A DNA stretch of 39,609 nt from Eubacteriales bacterium. Lineage in GTDB: Bacteria > Bacillota > Clostridia > Lachnospirales > Lachnospiraceae. Shown one piece after another: positions 1-7,515 of the stretch. The stretch spans positions 1-39,609 of the forward strand of contig JAUNHB010000016.1 in the NCBI GenBank assembly GCA_030524125.1. Reading direction: 5' to 3'. The notes beneath the pieces were generated by a model. It had not been told where the DNA came from. It made no database searches and saw only the letters and a list, made by a program, of their open reading frames with translations. The translations under genes were made by a program, and so were the position numbers. The stretch's first letter is position 1. Every line of letters starts with the position of its first letter.

Positions 1-65
1 AATTAAAATGTTCTGGAAATCGCGGAGCGAAAAGCTCCTTTGAATGAACGGATTTCAATAAGCAG

Positions 66-94
66 ATCATACCAGACAGGGAAACGAATGTCAA
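66..94 (-). promoter_or_regulatory. Promoter reading out of the left edge
   Basis: On the minus strand a perfect -35 TTGACA (89-94) is separated by 17 bp from TATGAT (66-71). No gene start is visible before the window ends. The next 65 nt form a structured leader: a GGAGC/GCTCC hairpin nested in GAAATC/GATTTC arms. It probably drives a minus-strand gene just outside the window. Confidence 0.6.
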
Positions 95-112
95 GACAGG
101 GAGAAATTTTTC

Positions 113-165
113 GCAGCAATTCAGCCAGCCGGGAACGACCGGTTGGCTGAACTGCTGCAATTTTT
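113..165. terminator. Long hairpin downstream of glnN
   Basis: A 20-bp stem (113-132 with 139-158) has one mismatch and one wobble pair around a 6-nt loop. On the plus strand it is followed by a T run (161-165); on the minus strand, the glnN direction, it is followed by GAAAAATTT, so the U tract is poor for glnN. It probably still ends or protects glnN mRNA. Its left arm shares the 15-mer TTCAGCCAGCCGGGA (120-134) with the inverted repeat between rplL and rpoB, so it may belong to the same repeat family. Confidence 0.55.
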
Positions 166-224
166 CAGAGAAAGACGGTCTGCACCCATTACGATGCAGA
201 CCCGCCTCAAACGTTTGCTGATCT

Positions 225-2309
225 TTATACCTCGAACATCATTTCGCCGTAGGTGGGCACAGGCCAGTACTCGCTGTCCACGATGGTTTCCAGCTCGTCG
301 ACCGGGGCGCGCAGCGCCGCCATGGCCGGAAGGACGGTCTCGTGGAAATCCTTGGCGGACTCTGCCGCGTCGGTCACTCTCTTCAGTTCCTCCAGCGCCT
401 TCTGCGTGTCGGCCAGAAGGGCGCTCGCCTTGACGAGGATCGCCTGCTGTGCGGAGGTGTCGGCCTGCGCGTAGGCGCTCTTGACCGTACTCATGGAGGA
501 CGCCACGCTGTTTACAAAGGCGATCACCGACGGGATGTACAGCTTGGACGCCATGTCGATCATCGTGCGCGCTTCGATGTTGATCAGGCCTGCGTACTCC
601 TCCAGCTTGATCTCCTTGCGGGCCTCCAGCTCTCTCTCCGTCATAACGCCCAGTTTGCCGAACAGCTCCACGGAGGTCGGCGCAACGTAGGCCGGGATCG
701 CGTCCACAATGGTCTTCACGTTGGGAAGCCCTCTCTTCTCGGCCTCCACGACCCACTCGTCGGAATAGCCGTTGCCGTTGAACACGATATCTTTATTTTC
801 TTTCATGGTCTTATAGACGTACTCGATGGCCGCTTTCTCAAAGTCTGCGGCGCCCTCCAGCTCGTCGCACGCCTTGTTGAACGCCTCCGCCATCATGGAA
901 TTCATGACGGTATTGGCGTCTCCGATGGACACGGAGGAAGCTACCATACGGAACTCAAAGCGGTTTCCGGTAAATGCAAACGGCGAGGTGCGGTTTCTGT
1001 CGGTCGGATCTTTCGGCAGCACAGGCAGGGTACTCACGCCCAGATCCAGCGTGCCTACCTCGGCGCACGGAAGCTGGTCATAGGGAACTCCCGCCACGAT
1101 GGCGTCCACGATCTCGCCCAGCTGGTCGCCCATATAAATAGAAATGATGGCGGGCGGCGCTTCGTTGGCTCCCAGTCTGTGGTCGTTTCCGGTGTTGGAC
1201 GCGGACGCGCGCAGCAGAAGCGCATGTTTTTTCACAGCTTCCATCAGGCAGGCCAGCACGCACAGGAACTGGAGGTTTTTGTTCGGCTGTTTGCCCGGTT
1301 TGAACAGATTCACGCCGTTGTCGGTTCCCAACGACCAGTTGTTGTGCTTTCCGGAGCCGTTCACTCCCGCAAAGGGTTTCTCATGAAGCAGGCAGGCAAG
1401 CCCATGCTTGGTCGCCGTGCTCTTGAGCACGTCCATGACGAGGAAGTTGCTGTCCAGCGCGGCGTCGGACGGGGCGAAGATCGGAGCGATCTCGTGCTGG
1501 CCCGGAGCCACCTCGTTATGCTGCGTCTTGACGGTGATGCCCAGCTTCCAGAGCTGTTCGTCCACGTCCGCCATAAAGTCGGCGATCTTCGTTTTCAGCG
1601 GCCCGAAATACTGATCCTCCATCTCCTGCCCTTTGGGAGCCGGAGCGCCGAACAGGGTGCGGCCCGCGTAGATCAGATCCGGACGTTTCAGATAATTTTC
1701 ACGGTTGACAATGAAATATTCCTGTTCGGGTCCCACGTAAGAGCGAACCTTGTTCGCCTCGGTGTTGCCGAACATTCTCACAAAGCGGACGCCCGCCTGA
1801 TTGACCGCGTCGCAGGATTTCAGAAGCGGGGTTTTGGTGTCCAGAGACTCTCCGGTGTAGGAGCAGAATGCGGTGGGGATGCACAGGATGCCGTCCTTTA
1901 CATAGGCCGGCGAGCCTACGTCCCATGCGGTGTAGCCTCTGGCCGCGCAGGTGGCGCGCAGGCCGCCCGACGGGAAGGAGGACGCGTCCGGCTCGCCCAT
2001 CATCAGGTCTTTTCCGGAGAAGCTATTCTCGATCTTTCCTCCTTTGGGGATGTCTGCGAAGGAGTCGTGCTTCTCGGCTCCGATGCTGACGATATAGGGC
2101 TGGAAAATATGGGTGTAATGGGTCGCTCCTTTTTCGATCGCCCATTCCTTCATGGCCTTGGCCACGATGTCGGCAAGCTCCAGCGTCACGTCGCCGCCGT
2201 CCTCCATCAGTTTTACCATCTGCTTGTAGGTTACCTCCGGCAGACGTTCCTTCATGACTGCCTCGTTAAATACGTCCTGACCAAATACTTCAGCCACATT
2301 TACGCTCAT
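225..2309 (-). CDS. glnN: Glutamine synthetase type III
   Basis: This is a 694-residue type III (GSIII) glutamine synthetase, which makes glutamine from glutamate, ammonia and ATP in the cytosol. The length matches GSIII (about 700 residues) rather than GSI (about 450). Visible family signatures include FSGKDLMMGEPDASSFPSGG near residue 100, a KVRSYVGPEQEYFIVN stretch, and the ATP/glutamate-site region GVNGSGKHNNWSLGTD. The start at 2309 (MSVNVAEVFG) is preceded by GGATGGAG at good spacing; an in-frame ATG at 2321 is the alternative. The open frame continues upstream to 2531 but runs into intergenic repeats, so that extension is not coding. Upstream lie a long leader with its own promoter (3016-3044), an attenuator-like hairpin (2921-2962) and a repeat array, so control by transcript structure is likely. 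GSIII identity is certain; the exact start is less so. Confidence 0.95.
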   Translation of the reverse strand: MSVNVAEVFGQDVFNEAVMKERLPEVTYKQMVKLMEDGGDVTLELADIVAKAMKEWAIEKGATHYTHIFQPYIVSIGAEKHDSFADIPKGGKIENSFSGKDLMMGEPDASSFPSGGLRATCAARGYTAWDVGSPAYVKDGILCIPTAFCSYTGESLDTKTPLLKSCDAVNQAGVRFVRMFGNTEANKVRSYVGPEQEYFIVNRENYLKRPDLIYAGRTLFGAPAPKGQEMEDQYFGPLKTKIADFMADVDEQLWKLGITVKTQHNEVAPGQHEIAPIFAPSDAALDSNFLVMDVLKSTATKHGLACLLHEKPFAGVNGSGKHNNWSLGTDNGVNLFKPGKQPNKNLQFLCVLACLMEAVKKHALLLRASASNTGNDHRLGANEAPPAIISIYMGDQLGEIVDAIVAGVPYDQLPCAEVGTLDLGVSTLPVLPKDPTDRNRTSPFAFTGNRFEFRMVASSVSIGDANTVMNSMMAEAFNKACDELEGAADFEKAAIEYVYKTMKENKDIVFNGNGYSDEWVVEAEKRGLPNVKTIVDAIPAYVAPTSVELFGKLGVMTERELEARKEIKLEEYAGLINIEARTMIDMASKLYIPSVIAFVNSVASSMSTVKSAYAQADTSAQQAILVKASALLADTQKALEELKRVTDAAESAKDFHETVLPAMAALRAPVDELETIVDSEYWPVPTYGEMMFEV

Positions 2310-2349
2310 ATCTTTCTCCATCCTTTCCCTTCGCTTTTGCGGAGCGGCC

Positions 2350-2910
2350 TTCCAAATGTCCACGCCTCCGGACAAGCGAGCTTGCCCTCCGGCGCGGCCG
2401 CCTCGGCCCCCGGCAGGTTTCGTGAAAGCCGATTGCTCCGCACCTCTCGGCGCTCCCGCAATCGCCGGGACGATTCGCAATCCGGGCTGCCGCCCTTCTT
2501 GCTCATCATCCCTCGCCCGTCCGATGTCCATGCGCTCATACGTGCAAGCACGTCTCGCGCACGGCCGCTGTGGCCCCCGGCAGGTTTCGTGAAAGCCGAT
2601 TGCTCCGCGCCTCTCGGCGCTCCCGCAATCGCCGGGACGATTCGCAATCCGGGCTGCCGCCCTTCTTGCTCATCATCCCTCGCCTTCCAAATGTCCACGC
2701 CTCCGGACAAGCAAGCTTGCCCTCCGGCATGGCCACTGCGGCCCCCGACAGGTTTCGTGAAAGCCGATTGCTCCGCGCCTTTCGGCGCTCCCGCAATCTC
2801 CGGGACGATTCGCAATCCGGGCTATCGCCCTTCTTGCTCATCATCCCTCGCCCGTCCGATGTCCATGCGCTCATACGTGCAAGCACGTCTCGCGCACGGC
2901 CGCCGTCCGG
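2350..2910. repeat. Alternating tandem repeat array in the glnN leader
   Basis: Three copies of a 104-bp core begin at 2414, 2581 and 2749 (period 167 then 168 bp), each starting caggtttcgtgaaagccg and ending catcatccctcgcc. Between them alternate two spacer types. Type A (2350-2413 and 2685-2748) carries the palindrome CAAGC(G/A)AGCTTG. Type B (2518-2580 and 2853 to about 2910) carries CGTGCAAGCACG. The higher-order unit is therefore 335 bp, order A-core-B-core-A-core-B. The array ends with an inverted piece of the core start, ggctttcacgaaa (2911-2923). Periods of 167 and 335 are not multiples of three, so the open reading frames running through it are not selected as protein. No stand-alone gene is seen between glnN and 3071. 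Confidence 0.9.
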
Positions 2911-2920
2911 GGCTTTCACG

Positions 2921-2962
2921 AAAAAAAGAACGAGGGTGTTCCTTGGGGGAACATCTTCGTTC
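2921..2962 (-). terminator. Terminator or attenuator in the glnN leader
   Basis: On the minus strand GAACGA pairs with TCGTTC and, inside a 3/3 internal loop, TGTTCC pairs with GGAACA around a CCCAA loop. The stem is followed directly by seven T (complement of 2921-2927). It lies after the promoter at 3016-3044, so transcripts bound for glnN must cross it. It could equally be the terminator of the lipid kinase gene that ends at 3072. Confidence 0.7.
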
Positions 2963-2985
2963 GCTGGGTTTCCGTATTCTCCGCG

Positions 2986-3002
2986 GGAGACTTGGGGTCT
3001 CC
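2986..3002 (-). ncRNA. First leader hairpin with the same loop as the terminator
   Basis: GGAGAC pairs with GTCTCC around a CCCAA loop closed by C-G. This is the same loop and closing pair as the apical part of the downstream terminator at 2937-2953. With the terminator it makes a two-hairpin leader. I do not recognise a known riboswitch family in it. Confidence 0.5.
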
Positions 3003-3015
3003 GTTTGCTATGTCT

Positions 3016-3044
3016 AAAATACACGATATGTCGTGAAATTGCAA
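3016..3044 (-). promoter_or_regulatory. glnN promoter with inverted repeat in the spacer
   Basis: On the minus strand TTGCAA (3039-3044) and TATTTT (3016-3021) are 17 bp apart. The spacer contains CACGATATGTCGTG (3022-3035), a 5-4-5 inverted repeat placed where a repressor or activator could act. It lies about 30 bp after the stop of the upstream lipid kinase. Confidence 0.6.
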
Positions 3045-3071
3045 GCATTTTTCTTTTTTTCGTGATTTTCT

Positions 3072-3971
3072 TCAGCTGCCTGCCCGAATCCGCAGTTCTT
3101 TTTGATGATTTTGAATAACGGCGGTCCTGCATTCTCCGCCGTATTCGCCGTCCAGCGTCCACGACAGGTCTTCTTCCGCTTCCACCACAAGCCGGGAGGT
3201 CCGGAAGGAGTACATGTATTTGGAGTCGATCTCCTTGATCAGCACCGCAGCCAGGATTTCCTGCAGCTCCGCAGGGTTCTGCGGCGTGCGCACAAAGGTC
3301 GCCTCAAAGAGCCCGTCGTCGAAGCGCACGCGGCTTCCGATGATATTTTTAAATCCGCCCACCGACCGGGAGTTGGTCACCATGCCGAAGATAAAGTCGC
3401 CCTCGGTCTCAAACTCCTCGCTGACGAGGCGTACATGGTAGGATGGGACGTTCGCCAGCCGCTTGACGCCCTCCAGCAGATACGCCACGTTTCCCAGCAC
3501 GTTCTTCAGATCCTGTCTGGTGGAGTAAGCCACGTCCGTGAAGATGCCGAAGGCCGCGATGTACACAAAATGGCTGTCGTTGAACGTTCCTACGTCGCAG
3601 AGAAAGCTTTTTCCCTCCACGGCCAGTCTGGCCGCGCTGACCATGTTCCGCGGGATCTTCAGGCTTTTGGCGAAATCGTTGACCGTGCCGGACGGGATGT
3701 AGCCCAGCGGGAGCCTGTGCTCCCGGCGCATCATGCCCTCCACCACCTCGTCCAGCGTGCCGTCGCCGCCGCTGCATACCACGAGCTCATAGTCGTCCGG
3801 AAGCTCCGCCACCCGCTCGGTGGCGTCCTTCGGCCCTTTCGTAGGGCAGACCGTCATCTCGTAGCCGGCCCCGGAAAATACCTGAAGGATGTCGAACAGC
3901 TTTCCCCGGATCTGCCCTCTTCCGGAGAGAGGATTGTAGATGAAAAACAATTTCTTTCCTTCGCGCTTCAC
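3072..3971 (-). CDS. Diacylglycerol kinase/YegS-type lipid kinase
   Basis: A 299-residue protein of the diacylglycerol kinase catalytic family (DgkB/YegS/LCB5 type). Members phosphorylate diacylglycerol or related lipids with ATP at the inner membrane face, recycling diacylglycerol to phosphatidate. Visible motifs are the N-terminal IYNPLSGRG strand-loop, the nucleotide-binding VVCSGGDGTLDEVVEG near residue 60, and GYIPSGTVNDFAKSL near residue 90. The start is taken as GTG at 3971 because GGGGAGGTG lies 6 nt upstream; a longer frame from ATG 4007 has no such site. The gene is last in a minus-strand series, 66 bp after the membrane protein gene. The exact lipid substrate cannot be read from sequence. 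Confidence 0.88.
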   Translation of the reverse strand: MKREGKKLFFIYNPLSGRGQIRGKLFDILQVFSGAGYEMTVCPTKGPKDATERVAELPDDYELVVCSGGDGTLDEVVEGMMRREHRLPLGYIPSGTVNDFAKSLKIPRNMVSAARLAVEGKSFLCDVGTFNDSHFVYIAAFGIFTDVAYSTRQDLKNVLGNVAYLLEGVKRLANVPSYHVRLVSEEFETEGDFIFGMVTNSRSVGGFKNIIGSRVRFDDGLFEATFVRTPQNPAELQEILAAVLIKEIDSKYMYSFRTSRLVVEAEEDLSWTLDGEYGGECRTAVIQNHQKELRIRAGS

Positions 3972-4037
3972 AACAGACACCTCCCCTGTGAACGCTCTGC
4001 CCGCCAAAAGCCCCGGCCGCCGGGACCGGGCTCCCGC

Positions 4038-4538
4038 TTAATGGATGATGGCTCCCAGAAGTCCGTAGGACACCACCGACATGATAAACGACGCGATAAA
4101 AATACCCAGCAGGATGGCCGGGAACGCTTTCCGGAACCGGATCCCCAGAAGGGACGCCAAAAGCGCGCCGGTCCATGCGCCGGTGCCCGGAAGCGGGATT
4201 CCCACAAAGAGCGCCAGCCCCCAGAATTCATATTTTTCCACCTGCTCCTTCTTGTTCAGCGCCCTCGCTTCCAGCTTTTCCACCATCGGGCGGAGGTACT
4301 TCGTCTTTTTCAGCCAGTTGAACACCGGCGTGATCAGAAGCAGGATAAAAGGCACGGGAATGATATTTCCTACGATGCAGATCCAGAGCGCGCGCACAAT
4401 GTCGATGTCCAGCACGGACGCGGCCAGAAGCCCGCCCCTGAGCTCCAGTATCGGGATCATGGAAATAATAAATACGATCAGCTCTCTGGACGCCTTTCCG
4501 CTCAGCAGAGAGATCACCCATGTCATCAAAGATTCCAT
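4038..4538 (-). CDS. Small multidrug export protein family (COG2426-like)
   Basis: A 166-residue integral membrane protein resembling the family called small multi-drug export protein (COG2426, PF06695). It has hydrophobic segments at about residues 17-35, 45-75, 105-130 and 135-160, separated by a charged cytoplasmic stretch rich in Lys and Glu (about 75-103). The motif MIPILELRGGLLAA near the first helix and GIPLPGTGAWTGALLA in the middle are typical of the family. The substrate is not established; the drug-export name is historical. The start at 4538 has AAGGAAA upstream. It follows the aminotransferase gene by 32 bp and precedes the lipid kinase, suggesting co-transcription. Confidence 0.8.
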   Translation of the reverse strand: MESLMTWVISLLSGKASRELIVFIISMIPILELRGGLLAASVLDIDIVRALWICIVGNIIPVPFILLLITPVFNWLKKTKYLRPMVEKLEARALNKKEQVEKYEFWGLALFVGIPLPGTGAWTGALLASLLGIRFRKAFPAILLGIFIASFIMSVVSYGLLGAIIH

Positions 4539-4570
4539 ATGTAACTGTTTCCTTTCTTGTCAAATCGCGG

Positions 4571-5638
4571 CTATCCGGCGCTGCGCGCCATCCAGTCCCT
4601 CAAAAACCCATAGAGGGCTTCCATCTGCCCGTCGGTGCCGATGGTCACCCGCAGATAATCGTCGATCCGCGGCTGGGCAAAATACCGCACATAGATGCGG
4701 TTTTCCCGGAGCGCCTCGAAAAGCTCCTTCGCCCGGAAGCGCGGGTGCGTGATAAACAGGAAATTCGCTTTGGAATCCGGAAAGGAAAATCCCATCTCGG
4801 CCAGCGTCTCCTTGGCCCGCTCTCTCGTCTCTATGATCTTTCCCACCGTCTCCTCAAAATATGCGGCGTCCTTCACCGACTCCGTCCCGCAGGCCAGCGC
4901 GGCCTGACTCATGGTGTAGGAATTGAAGGAATATTTCACATCGTTCAGGTAACGGATCAGCGCCGGGGAACCGACCGCGAAGCCGATCCGCATTCCCGCC
5001 AGCGAGCGGGACTTGGAAAAGGTCTGCACGACCAGCAGATTGTCGTATTTCTCCACCAGCGGCAGCGCCGACTGCGCTCCGAAATCCACATACGCCTCAT
5101 CCACGATGACAACCACGTCCCGGTTGCTCCGGACGATGTCCTCCACCTCCGACAGCTCCATCGCGACGCCGGTGGGCGCGTTGGGATTCGGGAAGACGAC
5201 GCCTCCGTTCTCCTCCCGGTAATCCTCCTTCCGGATCCGGAAATCCGCGTCCAGCGCCGTCTTCCGATAAGGGATCCGAAACTCCTCCGCCCACACCGGA
5301 TAAAAGGAGTAGGTGACGTCCGGAAACAGGATGGGCTTTCCGGAATTGAAAAAGGTCATAAACGCCATCGCCAGCACGTCGTCGGAACCCACTCCCACGA
5401 AGACCTGCTCCGGGCTCACATGGCAGTGATCCGCCAGCGCGTTCACCAGCGCCGAGGCGGCTGGATCCGGATAACGCCGGAGCGAATCTCCGTCCACAGC
5501 CGAGAGCGCCCTCAACACGCCCGGCGCAGGCGGGTATGGATTTTCATTGGTATTCAGCTTGATCACATCCGTCCACGCGGGCTGCTCTCCCGGCGTGTAG
5601 GGAGTCACTCTGCGGACATTTTCTTCCCATGCGCTCAT
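4571..5638 (-). CDS. Class I/II aminotransferase, histidinol-phosphate type
   Basis: A 355-residue PLP-dependent fold-type I aminotransferase closest in pattern to histidinol-phosphate aminotransferase (HisC). Seen directly are the substrate-binding LNTNENPYPPAPGVL near residue 30, PNPNAPTGVAM, the cofactor Asp in VIVDEAYVDFG, the PLP lysine in TFSKSRSLAGMRIGF near residue 215, and a C-terminal DDYLRVTIGT arginine that would bind substrate carboxylate or phosphate. The start ATG at 5638 overlaps the upstream stop as ATGA, with AAGGAG before it. No other histidine-biosynthesis gene is nearby; its neighbours are a GNAT-like DUF2156 protein and a nucleotidyltransferase. It may therefore act in another pathway, so no hisC symbol is given. 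Confidence 0.85.
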   Translation of the reverse strand: MSAWEENVRRVTPYTPGEQPAWTDVIKLNTNENPYPPAPGVLRALSAVDGDSLRRYPDPAASALVNALADHCHVSPEQVFVGVGSDDVLAMAFMTFFNSGKPILFPDVTYSFYPVWAEEFRIPYRKTALDADFRIRKEDYREENGGVVFPNPNAPTGVAMELSEVEDIVRSNRDVVVIVDEAYVDFGAQSALPLVEKYDNLLVVQTFSKSRSLAGMRIGFAVGSPALIRYLNDVKYSFNSYTMSQAALACGTESVKDAAYFEETVGKIIETRERAKETLAEMGFSFPDSKANFLFITHPRFRAKELFEALRENRIYVRYFAQPRIDDYLRVTIGTDGQMEALYGFLRDWMARSAG

Positions 5639-6555
5639 GACGCTTCTCCTTCCGCCCCGGTTTTCAGCGTGACGACGCCCTTCTCCACCATAAATACCGG
5701 ATGGTAGGACAGTTTCGCCTTCCGGAGCCCCTCTTCTCCCAGATCGTCTTCGCGGTTCACATACTGATAGCCGGACACCTCGTTTTCCAGAAACTGCTGG
5801 TTGATCAGCGGATATGCGCCGCGCACGTCCGCGTAGGCCTTCTCGATGTGCACCACAAAGGTGTCGTCGCACACCGGCTCGCCGAGAGTGAAAGCCACGA
5901 CCCGGCCCTCCGCCCGCAGAAGTCCGCCCTTCAGGCCCAGCTCCCGAAACAGCCGGAGCGAATTGAGCGCCACGCACATCTCCTGATTTTTTTCCGGATC
6001 CTCCTCGCAGCCGTTGTCTCCCCGCCATTTCAGCGCCATCTGGAAGCACTCCTCCACGTTCGCGTCGCTGATGGATTCGTAGCTCCAGTCCGGATACGCC
6101 GCCTTGAACTGGTTGATATGATTTTTCTTGCCGTGATATTTTTTGCCCGCCAGACGGATCAGCTTCTCGGTCTCATACACATAATCCTCCGCGTCCCTTG
6201 GCCACTCCACATGGAGCATCCCGGGGAAATAGCTCTCCAGCTCCTCCATCTCCCCCTGGCTGACCGCGTGGAGCCGGAACGGGTAGCCCTTCTCCTTCGC
6301 GTCGGCCATCAAAAGCTCCACCACAGCCTTGCGGTCTCCCGCCCCAATCGGGTAGGTGTAGGAATACGCCCCCTCAGGTCCGGTACGGAACACCGCCGTT
6401 CCGTCGATCTCCGCCCACACTTCATTGTAAAATCTGGCCCACAGATAGACGTTGGCGAACGTTCTCTCGCAGCCCCGAAGCTTTCTCTCCGCCAGATGCC
6501 GAAGGACCGTCTCCCGGTCCTCAAGCTCCAGCTTTCTAAACGGAATTTCTATCAT
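5635..6555 (-). CDS. DUF2156 acyl/aminoacyl-transferase-like protein
   Basis: A 306-residue protein of the DUF2156 family (PF09924), related to the C-terminal domain of phosphatidylglycerol lysyltransferase and built on two GNAT-like folds. Visible are the N-terminal FANVYLWARFYN, the central KKYHGKKNHINQF basic segment around residue 140, and the C-terminal GAYPLINQQFLENEV followed by YVNREDDLGEEGLRKAK, a conserved block of this family. No long membrane-spanning N-terminus is present, so it is not a full MprF. Members are thought to transfer amino acids or acyl groups from tRNA or CoA, but this one's substrate is unknown. It is coupled on both sides: its ATG shares one base with the upstream stop (TGATG) and its stop overlaps the aminotransferase start (ATGA). 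Confidence 0.82.
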   Translation of the reverse strand: MIEIPFRKLELEDRETVLRHLAERKLRGCERTFANVYLWARFYNEVWAEIDGTAVFRTGPEGAYSYTYPIGAGDRKAVVELLMADAKEKGYPFRLHAVSQGEMEELESYFPGMLHVEWPRDAEDYVYETEKLIRLAGKKYHGKKNHINQFKAAYPDWSYESISDANVEECFQMALKWRGDNGCEEDPEKNQEMCVALNSLRLFRELGLKGGLLRAEGRVVAFTLGEPVCDDTFVVHIEKAYADVRGAYPLINQQFLENEVSGYQYVNREDDLGEEGLRKAKLSYHPVFMVEKGVVTLKTGAEGEAS

Positions 6556-7472
6556 CAGTCAAACAGCCTTTCTCTGTATACGCCGGCGTCGATCAGCTCC
6601 CGGAAGGAACGCACCACCGACGGCTTGTCTTCCTTGTATGTCACTCCAAACCATTTGTCTCTCGACTCCAGCACCGTCACGTTGGCCTTTCCGGTGCGGA
6701 TCAGCTCATCCACAACGGTGGGGATCAGATATTCTCCCTTGCTTTTGTCCGTCAGGCCGCTCAGAAATTCGGAAAAGCCGGTTTCCAGCACGCCGAAGAT
6801 CTCCGGCGTGAAGCCCCACATGTTCATGGACACCGGGCAGTCCGCGGCCACCGGGACGAGCGTTCCGTCCTCCGCCTGCACCGCGGCCCCCTCCGGCGTC
6901 CTGACGATATTTTTCGTCTCGGCGACTCCGGTCAGATGCCCGGCCTCGTCCACGCTGCAGATGCCGCGGGTCACGCCGCCGTTCTCGCTGAGCGTATTGC
7001 CCAGCTGGAAGCCCGCCATGCAAAATTCCATGCGGCCCGACGCCGGGCGCTCCTGCACCAGATAATCGTGCACCTTGACGAACGCCTCTTTTCCGTAGTA
7101 ATCGTCCGCGTTGAGCACCGCAAACGGCTCCTTCACCAGATCGCGGCAGCAGAGGATGGCCTGCCCGGTCCCCCACGGCTTCGTCCGCTCCGCGGGCTTC
7201 TCAAATCCGGCTGGCAGATCGTCCAGCTCCTGGAACGCATAGCCCACTTCGATCCGCTTTTCCATCCGGTCTCCGATGACTTCCCGGAAGTCTTTTTCCA
7301 GATCCTTCCTTATAATAAACACCACTTTGTCAAATCCGGCCTCCATGGCGTCGTGGATCGAATAATCCATGATGATCTCCCCGGACGGCCCTACGGGCTC
7401 CAACTGCTTGATCCCGCCTCCGAAGCGGCTTCCGATGCCCGCCGCCATGACTACCAGCGTTGTCTTTTTCAT
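6555..7472 (-). CDS. Sugar-phosphate (NDP-sugar) nucleotidyltransferase
   Basis: A 305-residue nucleotidyltransferase with an N-terminal Rossmann-like NTP-transferase domain. The activation loop reads VVMAAGIGSRFGGGIKQLEPV, a G-x-G-x-R...K pattern, and LNADDYYG near residue 130 supplies the metal-binding Asp. Such enzymes form nucleotide-diphospho sugars or alcohols from NTP and a phosphorylated substrate. The C-terminal third has no left-handed-helix repeats, so it is not a GlmU-type fusion. It starts at 7472 with AGGAGGGG upstream, 43 bp after glmM, and overlaps the DUF2156 gene by one base. Placement beside glmM fits cell-envelope precursor synthesis, but the sugar and nucleotide cannot be assigned. 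Confidence 0.85.
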   Translation of the reverse strand: MKKTTLVVMAAGIGSRFGGGIKQLEPVGPSGEIIMDYSIHDAMEAGFDKVVFIIRKDLEKDFREVIGDRMEKRIEVGYAFQELDDLPAGFEKPAERTKPWGTGQAILCCRDLVKEPFAVLNADDYYGKEAFVKVHDYLVQERPASGRMEFCMAGFQLGNTLSENGGVTRGICSVDEAGHLTGVAETKNIVRTPEGAAVQAEDGTLVPVAADCPVSMNMWGFTPEIFGVLETGFSEFLSGLTDKSKGEYLIPTVVDELIRTGKANVTVLESRDKWFGVTYKEDKPSVVRSFRELIDAGVYRERLFD

Positions 7473-7515
7473 GTTCCCCTCCTGTACTTCGTCTCCTGTG
7501 TATCTCTTCCCCTTG

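Noticed and set aside
2350-2910. CRISPR array
   Set aside because: The repeated core is 104 bp, far longer than CRISPR repeats; the spacers recur rather than being unique; there are no cas genes.
2937-3002. ANTAR-type antitermination target
   Set aside because: The architecture is similar, but the loops are 5-nt CCCAA instead of hexaloops with A at 1 and G at 4. Kept only as an unknown two-hairpin leader.
342-3017. 891-codon open frame on the plus strand opposite glnN
   Set aside because: It is the antisense shadow of glnN plus the repeat array. It has a strong sense gene opposite, no ribosome binding site and no recognisable domain. G+C-rich codon usage removes stops from the opposite strand.
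2306-3162. Minus-strand open frames through the glnN-leader repeats, including the N-terminal extension of glnN to 2531
   Set aside because: The repeat periods (167, 168 and 335 bp) shift frame between copies, so the same DNA is read differently each time. The glnN start at 2309 has its own ribosome binding site.
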